Shown here one piece after another: positions 35,575 to 44,700 of a DNA stretch of 50,542 nucleotides (its first letter is position 1; each line of letters opens with the position of its first letter). The notes under the pieces are model-generated. The model was given only the letters and a program-made list of their open reading frames with translations, searched no databases and was not told where the DNA came from. Both the position numbers and the translations under genes were made by a program. Source of the DNA: Tenacibaculum ovolyticum DSM 18103 (GTDB lineage Bacteria; Bacteroidota; Bacteroidia; Flavobacteriales; Flavobacteriaceae); the NCBI RefSeq assembly GCF_000430545.1, contig NZ_AUMF01000024.1, positions 1 through 50,542 on the forward strand. Reading direction: 5' to 3'.

Positions 35575-35694
35575 TTAGAAATCACATGTAACCTGACCAG
35601 GAGTAGGGACACATGAGTCATTCCAAGAAGCCATTTCTAAACGTTCTTCTAATTTTTCTACTTGAAACTCGTTTGTTTGATTGAAATTTTTCAT
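35575..35694 (-). CDS. candidate precursor peptide, copy 3
   Basis: This 39-residue peptide is identical to copy 2; the genes differ by three or fewer silent changes (for example TTC for TTT at codon 4 and GAG for GAA at codon 9). It is the first of the three in transcription order and has 396 bases without a gene on its upstream side, so the operon promoter should lie there. Identical protein with silent DNA changes suggests selection on the peptide and not a very recent copy event. Confidence 0.8.
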   Translation of the reverse strand: MKNFNQTNEFQVEKLEERLEMASWNDSCVPTPGQVTCDF

Positions 35695-35748
35695 TTTATA
35701 AAATTTAATAGTTAGTGCCTACTCTTTAAAGGATTTTCAGCATACTCC

Positions 35749-36090
35749 TAATATTTAAACAATATTATACCTGGACATTTCCCATAGTATAGATGGAATA
35801 TGTCTATTTTATTTAACTAATAAAGTATATTGATAAAAGAATTTGGTTATCGCAGATGTGTCATATTTTTTTAAATATGCTACTACATCTTATTCTTTTA
35901 AAAAGTGATTTTTAATGAGTATTTGACTTAAAAATATTCTTTTACAGGTCAAGGCTATATTAGGATTGATAATTTTTTCGCTAAATAATTATGAATCAAG
36001 ACTTCTACTAAAACCTAGTGCTTTATTATGAATAAATACATTTTAAAATTACAAAACACTTGTTATCAAATTGTTTGTTTACCATTAATA
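35749..36090. other. gene-free stretch, probable promoter region of the precursor operon
   Basis: About 340 bases (396 counting from the copy-3 start) hold no credible reading frame on either strand. It is very AT-rich. No clean TTTG-N19-TAnnTTTG promoter was found on the minus strand; the nearest is TAATATTG near 35768-35775 with one mismatch. The operon promoter and control sites are expected here, but I cannot fix them. Confidence 0.5.
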
Positions 36091-38535
36091 TTATTCTTGA
36101 TATTGTTCTAAACGATTGTTTTCTTGCTCACTACCTGTTTCTCTATCTTTCGTCTTTTTGTTATAACCACTACCTAATCTATACGTAAAAGCTAACATTA
36201 ATGTTTTTGTTTGCCATGTGTTTTTTACTGTTAAGTCTGTATTAGGGAAACCACTTTTAGCATTAAAATTTGTCCAACCAAAAATATCATTTCCACTTAA
36301 TCTAATTTTCCCTCTACCATCACAAATTTTTCTAGAGATACCAAATGAAACTCTTCCAAAAGGTTCTCTAACAAAGGTATCTGATAAACTTTCAGAGGTG
36401 TACCAACCTGCTAATTCTAATTTCCAATTGTTATTAATACTATATTGATTTAATAAAGAAGCTGAGAATGTATTTGCTTCAATAGAAAACTTATCATTAC
36501 CAACTATACCCTTTAGTTTATTTTGGCTATAATCTAAGTTTAAAGAAATAGCTAAATCTTCTGTAACTGGCATTTCTATACTCAAATTGGCTCCATAAGT
36601 TGTTAAATTATTTAGGTTTTCTTTTCTTATAAATGTTTCGTTAGTTACATCATCTTGAAAAATAACTTCCGTAATAATATCTTTTGTTTTATTATAATAT
36701 AATGATGTAGAAATAGCTCCATCAAAAAGAGAATAGCTTAACTCAAAATTATCACTAAATTGAGGCGTTAATTCTGGGTTTCCTTCTTCAAAAGTATAGG
36801 CATCATAGAAATATCTAAAAGGGTTTAAATCTTTATACTCAGGTCTCTCTAATCTTCTACCATAAGATAACCCTACATGTTCTCCTTCACCTAAATCATA
36901 TTTAAAAAAGGCCGATGGTAAAATATTGATATAGTTATTTGTGAAAATAACATTTTCTTTTACTTGATTTCCTGTAATGTCTGTCTTTTCAACTCTAACT
37001 CCTGCTTGGAAAGATATATTACCAAATAATTGTGTATAGTTTACGTATCCGGCATTTACATTTTCATCGTATTTAAAATAATTGCTTAAAGACGTATTCA
37101 AAACCAGCTCATTACCTACTTGTTCGTAAAATTTAGCATCATTATCTGATTTTACAAAACCTATTTTTGCACCTAATTCTAATTTAGACACTTCACTTAA
37201 TGGCAATGTATAATCAACTTTTGCTGTAAATATGCTAATATCTTGTGGTAAGATATTTAATAACTTTTCATTTTCTGTTAAATTATCTGAAGTATCAAAA
37301 TAACTATTTTGAAAAGATTGTTCTACTTCTGATTTGAATTTTAAATAATCTAAATCCGCAGAAATATTTTGCCCGTTTTCATCTAGTTTATGAGATAGAT
37401 GAATATTGGATTTAAAATTTCTATAATCTGCATCATATACTGCTGGCCCAATTAATGTAGTATTTACTGTATTAGTAGCATCTAAAAGTGAAGTAAGGTT
37501 ACTAATATTTGTATCTCCAATAGTTACTTGTGGAGTAATAGAAAAACCTATAGTCGTTTGTTCATTTATAAAATAATCCAACCCTAATCTGGCAGTTAAG
37601 AGATTATTTCTTCTTTTCATAAACGTATTTTGGTCAAATACAGAAAGGAGATTATCGTTCGTATCATAAAACTTTCTAACGATATAATAATCTTCAAAAT
37701 CATTTCTGTTAGTGTAACTTACATTACTAAAGAAACTTATTTTTTTAGAATTTATATTTAAACCAATACTATTTGCTATTGTCGCATATTTACCTTGTCT
37801 ATATGATGAGTTTAAATTTAATTCCCATCCTTTTTGGTAGTTCTTTTTAGTAATGATATTAATAATCCCTGCATTACCTTCAGCTTCATATTTGGCAGGA
37901 GGATTGGTCATTATTTCTATATTTGAAAATTGATTTGCAGGAATTCCGCTTATAAAATTTTCTAAATCACTACCTTGCAAATAAGAACGTCTTCCGTCAA
38001 TTAAAACAATAACTCCAGATTTTCCACGTAATGAAATATTTCCGTTTGCTCCTAAATTTACGCCTGGAGCAACTTGTAAAACTTCTGCTAAACTTCCACC
38101 ATCCGCATTCATAGTAGCATTTACGTTTAAAACAACTCTATCTATTTCTCTTTTGATAAATCTTCGTCTGCTTTTGATTTCAACTTCTTCAAGAATATTT
38201 CCGCTTTTTAGCTGAATAGCAGGAATTTCTGTAGCGTTAGTTTTGTGTACAAAATTGGTGTATACATCTTTAAAACCAACAAAACTGGTGTGCATATAAT
38301 ATCTTTGAAATGGAATGTCGTTAAAAACAATACTTCCGTTAGGTTCAGATATCGCTATTTTTACCATAGAAGAATCTTGCGCACGATATAATACATTGGT
38401 TGAAAACTCTAATGGTTCTGATGATTCATCAAAAATTTTTGTAGTTATTGAGCCTGAAGATTGCGCGTTTACAAATAGTAAAGGACAACAAAAAAGGAGT
38501 GCTAGAAGTATTTTAGTGATACTATTATTTTTCAT
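36091..38535 (-). CDS. TonB-dependent receptor-like outer-membrane protein in the peptide cluster
   Basis: An 814-residue outer-membrane protein. A signal peptide (ILLALLFCCPLLFVNAQ) is followed by a carboxypeptidase-regulatory-like domain (DESSEPLEFSTNVLYRAQDS), a plug at about residues 130-230 (APGVNLGANGNISLRGKSGV and KYEAEGNAGIINIITKKN) and a beta-barrel ending in MLAFTYRLGSGYNKKTKD. It belongs to the same subfamily as the 22944 receptor, but lies between the type II thioesterase gene (50-base gap) and the precursors, all in one direction. It may take up or secrete the cluster product across the outer membrane, for example a metal-loaded peptide; ligand is unproven. Confidence 0.85.
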   Translation of the reverse strand: MKNNSITKILLALLFCCPLLFVNAQSSGSITTKIFDESSEPLEFSTNVLYRAQDSSMVKIAISEPNGSIVFNDIPFQRYYMHTSFVGFKDVYTNFVHKTNATEIPAIQLKSGNILEEVEIKSRRRFIKREIDRVVLNVNATMNADGGSLAEVLQVAPGVNLGANGNISLRGKSGVIVLIDGRRSYLQGSDLENFISGIPANQFSNIEIMTNPPAKYEAEGNAGIINIITKKNYQKGWELNLNSSYRQGKYATIANSIGLNINSKKISFFSNVSYTNRNDFEDYYIVRKFYDTNDNLLSVFDQNTFMKRRNNLLTARLGLDYFINEQTTIGFSITPQVTIGDTNISNLTSLLDATNTVNTTLIGPAVYDADYRNFKSNIHLSHKLDENGQNISADLDYLKFKSEVEQSFQNSYFDTSDNLTENEKLLNILPQDISIFTAKVDYTLPLSEVSKLELGAKIGFVKSDNDAKFYEQVGNELVLNTSLSNYFKYDENVNAGYVNYTQLFGNISFQAGVRVEKTDITGNQVKENVIFTNNYINILPSAFFKYDLGEGEHVGLSYGRRLERPEYKDLNPFRYFYDAYTFEEGNPELTPQFSDNFELSYSLFDGAISTSLYYNKTKDIITEVIFQDDVTNETFIRKENLNNLTTYGANLSIEMPVTEDLAISLNLDYSQNKLKGIVGNDKFSIEANTFSASLLNQYSINNNWKLELAGWYTSESLSDTFVREPFGRVSFGISRKICDGRGKIRLSGNDIFGWTNFNAKSGFPNTDLTVKNTWQTKTLMLAFTYRLGSGYNKKTKDRETGSEQENNRLEQYQE

Positions 38536-38585
38536 TTTCTTTAGTTTTCTCTTTTGAAAGAGTTTAGTTTATGTAAATATTTGTT

Positions 38586-39290
38586 TTAAAAAACAGGTTT
38601 TGATTCTTTTAGCAGAATTTTATTTATGGTATTAGCAATAAACTCTATATGATCGAGTATGAAAAAGTGATTCCCTTTTAAAAACTCATAACTAAAAGTA
38701 GATGAAGTTTCCTTTTGCCAATCTTTTATGTCTCCAACCGTTATATTTTCATTTAAGCCGCAAAGTATTTTCACAGGTACATTGTATTTTGTATCCTCTA
38801 CATACATGTTTGTTTCAATAGCTTTTATATCAGATCTTAAAATAGGAAATACAAAATCTAAAAGCTCTTGATTTTCAATCAATTCTTTTGGTAAACCTCC
38901 CAATTGTATGATTTTTCGTTTAAATGACACTTCATCTAAATCATGAATTCTGTTTTTTGTTCCTCTTATCAAAGGAGATGAGCAACCTGTTGCTAAAAAA
39001 CAAACAGGTAAAGATTTATTATTTTTATTTAATTTATGTAAGATTAAATTTCCTAATAAAGCTCCCATAGAGTGGCCAAAAAGCATATAAGGATTATGTA
39101 AATGTTGTTGAATTTGATTATAAACATCATCAACAACTTCATCCATACTTTCCAATAATGGTTCCATAATTCTGGTTCCTCTACCTGGTAACTCCAAGGT
39201 AATTGTTTCTATTTTTTCATCGATGTACTGTGAAATATTCCGGTAGGAATATTTATTACCTCCAGCGTAGGTAAGACAGATAAGTTTCAT
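38586..39290 (-). CDS. type II thioesterase (GrsT-like)
   Basis: A 234-residue alpha/beta hydrolase of the stand-alone editing type. It opens with KLICLTYAGGNKYSYRNI, has LPGRGTR after strand 2, the nucleophile motif FGHSMGALLG (Ser74) and a late His in KGNHFFILDH. In NRPS systems such enzymes remove wrong or stalled acyl groups from carrier domains. The partner is the NRPS at 41781-50542, three genes upstream. A 300-base gap separates it from the small secreted protein gene, so it may have its own promoter together with the receptor gene. Confidence 0.9.
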   Translation of the reverse strand: MKLICLTYAGGNKYSYRNISQYIDEKIETITLELPGRGTRIMEPLLESMDEVVDDVYNQIQQHLHNPYMLFGHSMGALLGNLILHKLNKNNKSLPVCFLATGCSSPLIRGTKNRIHDLDEVSFKRKIIQLGGLPKELIENQELLDFVFPILRSDIKAIETNMYVEDTKYNVPVKILCGLNENITVGDIKDWQKETSSTFSYEFLKGNHFFILDHIEFIANTINKILLKESKPVF

Positions 39291-39590
39291 TTTTTCTGTT
39301 GTATTATTTTAATAGATAGATATTATGATATACAGATAATAAATCATTAAGTAAAAATCACATTAGACAATTGAAAGCAATAGAATAGGCTCAAGACTAT
39401 ATACGTTATAAAGATTAGCCCCCTTAACACAATGAGTTTTTAAATAAAAAATATAACGTGAGTAATTTAATAAACTAATAATCTTATTGACTTATAAAAA
39501 AATTGTTTCAATCACAACTTGTTTTTTGAGTTTTTTTTTTAAAAAAAACTTGTTATATTTTTAATACAAAATAATTATCTATATATCGTA
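39291..39590. other. 300-base gene-free gap
   Basis: No reading frame with coding character is present. The one visible structure is an A/T tract palindrome near 39530-39549 (AGTTTTTTTTTT then eight A and CT), flanked by direct repeats of AACTTGTT; it may be a weak terminator for the gene at 39591-40040. The rest would have to hold the promoter of the thioesterase-receptor pair, if there is one. Confidence 0.5.
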
Positions 39591-40040
39591 TTAAAATTCC
39601 CACCTCAAGGAATTCGTTGACTTATTTTTCGTTTTAAAGGATTTTATATACCAGCTATCTTTTTTCTTTTTTAATCTTACAACCATTTCTTTTTCGTTAA
39701 AGAAAAAAATGTATTTTGCTTTCCCGAAGAAATCATTAACGGCATAAAACTCCAGAATAAGTGGTATCTGTTTTTTTGGAACCATTGATTCTGTATGCTC
39801 TTCATTAACAATTATGTTAACTTTTTTATTAAACGAAGACAAATGTAATTTTGTTAAATCACTATCATCAACTTTCAAAATTACAGGTATAAATGTTTTA
39901 CCATTTGATTCTTCTCTTAAAACACTTTTAAACTCTTTTGAATTTAAAACAACTTGCAAAGATTCTTTTATCTGTTGAGACATTAATAAGGATATATTTA
40001 GTATTGATAAAATTAATAGTAGGTTGATTTTTTTTCTCAT
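39591..40040 (-). CDS. small secreted protein of unknown function in the NRPS cluster
   Basis: A 149-residue protein with a signal peptide (NLLLILSILNISLLMSQQ). The mature part has alternating strands (FIPVILKVDDSDLTKLHL and PLILEFYAVNDFFGKAKYIF) and a basic C-terminal half; no lipobox, Cys pair or catalytic motif stands out. I do not recognise the family. It starts 33 bases after the ABC exporter stop and is surely co-transcribed with it and with the NRPS. A periplasmic role in handling the exported peptide or in self-protection is possible, but nothing in the sequence proves it. Confidence 0.65.
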   Translation of the reverse strand: MRKKINLLLILSILNISLLMSQQIKESLQVVLNSKEFKSVLREESNGKTFIPVILKVDDSDLTKLHLSSFNKKVNIIVNEEHTESMVPKKQIPLILEFYAVNDFFGKAKYIFFFNEKEMVVRLKKKKDSWYIKSFKTKNKSTNSLRWEF

Positions 40041-40073
40041 TATTTCTTTTCTTTAAAGGAATATACTTAACAT

Positions 40074-41753
40074 TTACATTGATTGTAACTCCATATTTTT
40101 CACCTTTTCTTTTGTGTTAATGCTATCAGATTCAATGTTTCCAAAATTGAACTTAATCAATCTTTTTGCTTGCTTAAAATAAGCATCGTCATGAGTTACA
40201 GAAACAACTGTTTTTCCTTGTTCTTTTAATCTAGGAATAATAACATTGTAAAAATATGCTCTAAATTCAGGATCTTGTTCTGCTGCCCATTCGTCTAAAA
40301 CTAGCACTTCTTTTTCTTCTAATAAACTATATATCAAAGCAACTCTTTTTTGTTGTCCTTTAGATAAACTTACCTTTACCTTACCTTCTTCTTTGTTAAT
40401 TTCAAATACCCTTTCTATTTGCATTTCTTTAACTAACTTCGTTAATTCATTGTCTTTCTTTTCGTAATCAAAGTTGTTATAATTTTCTGTAAAAAGATAG
40501 TTATCTGTAAAGATACAGGAGATTTGATCTCTGTAATAGCTATAATTATTAGCAGTAATTAACGTATCATTTAAAAATATTTTACCAGAAATAGGCTTGT
40601 ATAAGCCAACTAATAGCATAATAAATGTACTTTTTCCGCTACCATTCCCTCCTGTAATAAATATACTTTCACCTTTGGTAATAGTTAAGTTCAATGGTTT
40701 TAATTTAAACGCTACTTCTTTTTTATCATTGTAATATTCATATTCAACATTTTCAAAACGAATTGACTTAAATTCAGTATTAAAGTTAGTCATGTCTCCG
40801 TGGTTTAATGCATCACCTTGTTTAATTCCTAGGGTTTCATTAAATTCATTTAATCTGGTTACGGCAACTTTCATTTTTGTAAATTCTTCAATAGCTTCAA
40901 CTACCGAACTAACAGAACCTAATATGTATAAAATAGTGATAACAAAATTAGTTCTAACATCAGCCGTAATTAATAACATTGCTGGTAAGGCAAATAATAT
41001 AACACCAATCATTAAATGACCTGCATAACTTCCCATTAAGTTGTTTACTAAAAATTTAGTTACGGTTTTAACAGTAAGGTTTTTAACGTTATTTCTATTC
41101 TTAGTCATGTAATCTATATAAATGGTATCACTTCTTTTGGTGCTCATTTTAATTTCTCTAAAGCCTCTTAAGAAATCATTTACATTATTTTGATATATTT
41201 CTGCTAAGTTTCTAGACTTGATAATATCTTTTTCTATACTATCATTTCTTAAAAGGTAAATAACAGCCAAAGTTACTAATGTTGCTAAAACAACTGCAGC
41301 GCCAAGAGGATGTGTTACAAATAAATAAATAATACCAATGGTGACCATAATAGCTGCATTAAACGTTTCTATAAAGTTTTGAGGAAAACTTTGTAATGTA
41401 GAAACATCTTCCATAGCTGTTCTTACTTTCTCTTCACCAAGGTCAAGAAATTCTTTATAACTGGTAAATCTTAATTTATTGAAAATAGATAAGTTTAATT
41501 CATTACCTAATTCATAAGTAAGTTTAATCATATACGCCTGAAAATAACGGGCTACTATGAATGAAAATACAATTAAACCACAATAGACAATCCAATCATA
41601 TTGTTCTGGTACAAAAGGTAATTTTTCCCCAGTAATTTTATTGTTAATAAACAATAGCAAGGCAGAAGCCCATAAGGCGTTTATAAGTCCTAAAACCCCT
41701 AGGTTTAAGTAGAAAAACTTTGATTTTTTCTGCAGTAATTTAAATAATCCCAT
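40074..41753 (-). CDS. cyclic-peptide-type ABC exporter (SyrD/PvdE/YojI family)
   Basis: A 559-residue half transporter with fused domains. About residues 15-290 hold six membrane helices; the nucleotide-binding domain has Walker A GGNGSGKST (368-376), signature LSKGQ (463-467) and Walker B LVLDEWAAEQDP (484-495). The DEWAAxQDP form is typical of PvdE, SyrD and YojI, which move NRPS-made lipopeptides, siderophore precursors or microcins from cytoplasm to periplasm. It begins 27 bases after the NRPS stop. It is therefore the expected exporter of the NRPS product; it could also carry the small modified peptide. Confidence 0.92.
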   Translation of the reverse strand: MGLFKLLQKKSKFFYLNLGVLGLINALWASALLLFINNKITGEKLPFVPEQYDWIVYCGLIVFSFIVARYFQAYMIKLTYELGNELNLSIFNKLRFTSYKEFLDLGEEKVRTAMEDVSTLQSFPQNFIETFNAAIMVTIGIIYLFVTHPLGAAVVLATLVTLAVIYLLRNDSIEKDIIKSRNLAEIYQNNVNDFLRGFREIKMSTKRSDTIYIDYMTKNRNNVKNLTVKTVTKFLVNNLMGSYAGHLMIGVILFALPAMLLITADVRTNFVITILYILGSVSSVVEAIEEFTKMKVAVTRLNEFNETLGIKQGDALNHGDMTNFNTEFKSIRFENVEYEYYNDKKEVAFKLKPLNLTITKGESIFITGGNGSGKSTFIMLLVGLYKPISGKIFLNDTLITANNYSYYRDQISCIFTDNYLFTENYNNFDYEKKDNELTKLVKEMQIERVFEINKEEGKVKVSLSKGQQKRVALIYSLLEEKEVLVLDEWAAEQDPEFRAYFYNVIIPRLKEQGKTVVSVTHDDAYFKQAKRLIKFNFGNIESDSINTKEKVKNMELQSM

Positions 41754-41780
41754 TTTTGTAAAATTTAATTTTTAGAATGA

Positions 41781-44700
41781 TTAATTGTTATTAATAAATT
41801 TAGTTATGATTTTAAAAACCTCATTTAGGTTTTCGTGTTCTAAAATGTTAAAGTGATCTCCTTTTACTGAAGCATGTTTAAAGTTTGAATTTGTAACTTT
41901 TTTCCAAGATTTCATTTTGTTTTTACCAAAACTATTTTTAGCCTCTATAGCAAGTATATCTGATTTCAATACTTCTTTATAACCTTTATAAGTTTTTAAA
42001 ATTGATATATTATTATGAATTAAATCATATACTCTAGCTCTACTAAATTCTGGTATTCCAAAACCGTCTAATTGCTCGTTTATAATTTCATTAAAAGTAT
42101 CGTTACCAGTAATTGAAGTATCATTTTCACGTTCTTTATCAACTAAAATCAATTTTGTTCGGTATCCTTTAGCTTCAATACGTGCAACAATCTCAACGGC
42201 TAATAAAGCTCCCATAGAATAACCTAAAACAATGTTTTCACATGTTCTATCTAAATGTGCTTGCATATTTAAATACATGTTTTCTACCATTTCTTCTATA
42301 CTAGTATCTAATATTTCTTCTGCTTCAAAACCACTATATTGTACCCCTAAACAAGTTATTTGATTGTCTGCTAATTTTTGAGCTAATGGTCTGTAAAGTA
42401 ATGGAGTTCCTATAACCGGAGGTATCATAAAAAATTTAGATTTATGATTATTTACTTCATTAAGAGATATAATTAAAGAAGCTTCTTTCTTCCCTTCATC
42501 TTGTAATAAATTTGCTAAGCCTTTAATAGTAGGTGAAAGTAATAGATCTTTTAACTTTATTTCTTTTTTAAATGTATTCCATAAATCGTTAATCAATTTC
42601 ATGGCAGTGATGGATTGCCCACCTATTTCAAAGAAATTATCTGTAGTACTAATATTAATTTCATTACCTATAATAGCTTTCCAAATAGTTAATACTTTTT
42701 CTTCTAAGTTATTTTCTGGTAACGTAATTTCTATACTTGAAACTATTTTCTTTCTATCAACTGAAATACTTTTTAGTTTTTTATAATCTACTTTTCCATT
42801 ATTTGTAAGTGGTATTTTATTGATTTCCACAATAAAACTAGGAACCATATAGTCTGGAAGTAAACTTTTTAAGTATTCTTTTAAATTTTGAATATCTAAT
42901 GATTTATTAGCAATTACAAATGCTGTTAAAACTTGATTGGTAGCATCAAAAGAGATTACAGCTTCTTTAATAATTTTGTGCTTTAGAATCGTAGAAATGA
43001 TCTCTCCTTTTTCTACTCTATAACCTCTAATCTTAATTATATCACCAGAACGTGTACTAAATTCAATATTTCCATCTGGTAACCATTTTCCTATATCTCC
43101 TGTTTTATATAGTTCAATATCTGGGATAAGAGGATGCTCTATAAATACTTCTTTATTTTTTTCAGGTTTGTTAATATAACCTCTAGCAATACCATCTCCT
43201 GCTAAATATAATTCACCCCAACAACCAATTGGTAGTGGATTCATAAATTTATCTAAAATGTGAATTTTAGTATTGCTGATAGGCTTACCTATTGGAATAA
43301 CGTTTTCATTACCTTTTACTTTATATAATGTAGCACAAACACTATATTCTGTAGGTCCGTAAGCATTAAAGTAATTAAGCTTTTTACTGAAATACATTGC
43401 ATCTGCATAATTTGGGGATTCCCCAGCTGTTACAATTGTTTTTAATGTTTTTAGCTTTTCCTTTTCTAAATTAGAAAGATATGCAGGAGGTAATGTTGCA
43501 AAAGATACTTCGTATTTATTAATATAATCGGTGAATTGTAATGGACTAGAAATAGTTTCTTCTGAAACTAATACTAATGTGCTACCTGAATGTAAACCTA
43601 TGAAAATTTCATAAATAGAAGCATCAAAAGATATGCTAGCAAATTGTAAACAGTTATCATTTGCTGTAATTGCTAATTGTTTGATCTGATCAGAAACCAT
43701 ATTGATATTTCCTTTGTGCGGTATCATTACACCTTTAGGAACACCTGTTGATCCAGAAGTATAAATCACATAAGCTATATCGTTTGAGTTAACAACTTCG
43801 TTTAAGTTTTTTGTGTCGTATTTAGATAATACTTCTTTTAGGTTATTTAATCGTTCTAAATTTAAATCCACATCTGTTATATCCAAGGTATCATCTGCAA
43901 TTATCAATACTGGATCTGCATCTTGTAGTATTATTTTTTTTCTTTGATTAGGTTGTTTGGTATCAATAGGTAAAAAAGCTGCTCCAACTTTTAAAATAGC
44001 TAACATGGTTATAATTTGCCATTCTGAGCGTTCCATTGAAAAAGCAATAAAAGTATCTTTCTGTGGATTGTATTTACTTTTAATAAAGTACGCTAATGAA
44101 TTCGCTTTAGTATTTAATGCTTCATATGTTAACACAACATCGTTAAATATAATAGCTTTCTTATTAGGGTTTTCAATAGCCCTTTGTTCAACTATTTGAT
44201 GCATTGTGGCATCTGTTTTTAGAGTTTCCGTTTGATTAAAAGAAGCTAAGGTGAATTGATCTTCTGGTGTTAAATATTTTAATTGATCAATTGAATTATC
44301 AACATTTTGTTCAATTGTACGCAAGAGTCCTTCAAAATGATGTAAGTATTGACTTAAAAACTCTTCACTATAAATTGACGCATTATATTCAATAAAAACC
44401 TCAAGTCCATCTTTCATTTTCTTGGTAACAAACGAAGCATCAAATTTACTTTCAGTTAAATCACCATCAATGTCTTCTATTTGTAAATTTCCCATATTTA
44501 CAGATTCATCTAGGTCATCATTATTTTGATGCACAAATAAAATGTCAAATAAAGGAGATTCATTTTCGGAATTAGCTAAATTTAAGTCATTTACTACTTT
44601 GTCAAAAGGATAATACTGGTGTTCTTCAATATCTAATAAAGTATTTTTAAGTTTGAATAATAATTCTTTAAAGGATATACCTCCATTAATAAAGGTTCTT

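Larger units (their letters stand above)
35129..35748 (-). repeat. tandem array of three 223-bp units, each with a precursor gene
   Basis: The three ATGs lie at 35694, 35471 and 35248, giving two exact 223-base steps. Each unit contains the gene and a conserved leader block (GGAGTATGCTGAAAATCC-like on the minus strand, at 35717-35748, 35494-35526 and 35273-35304). Similarity ends just after the block of copy 3. A small inverted repeat (ATTTCTA and TAGAAAT) spans each stop codon. The conserved leader implies that each copy keeps its own translation or control signal. Confidence 0.9.

Noticed and set aside
35129..35694. Lanthipeptide or double-glycine bacteriocin precursors
   Set aside because: No dehydratase, LanC-like cyclase, C39 peptidase or Gly-Gly motif is present; the enzymes next to the genes are of a different kind.
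35129..35748. CRISPR-like array (three regularly spaced repeats)
   Set aside because: The period is 223 bases, the repeated part is a protein-coding unit, there are only three copies and no cas gene is near.
39530..39549. A/T tract palindrome as a strong terminator
   Set aside because: It is only T and A runs with weak pairing at the edges; it may still contribute but cannot be called with confidence.
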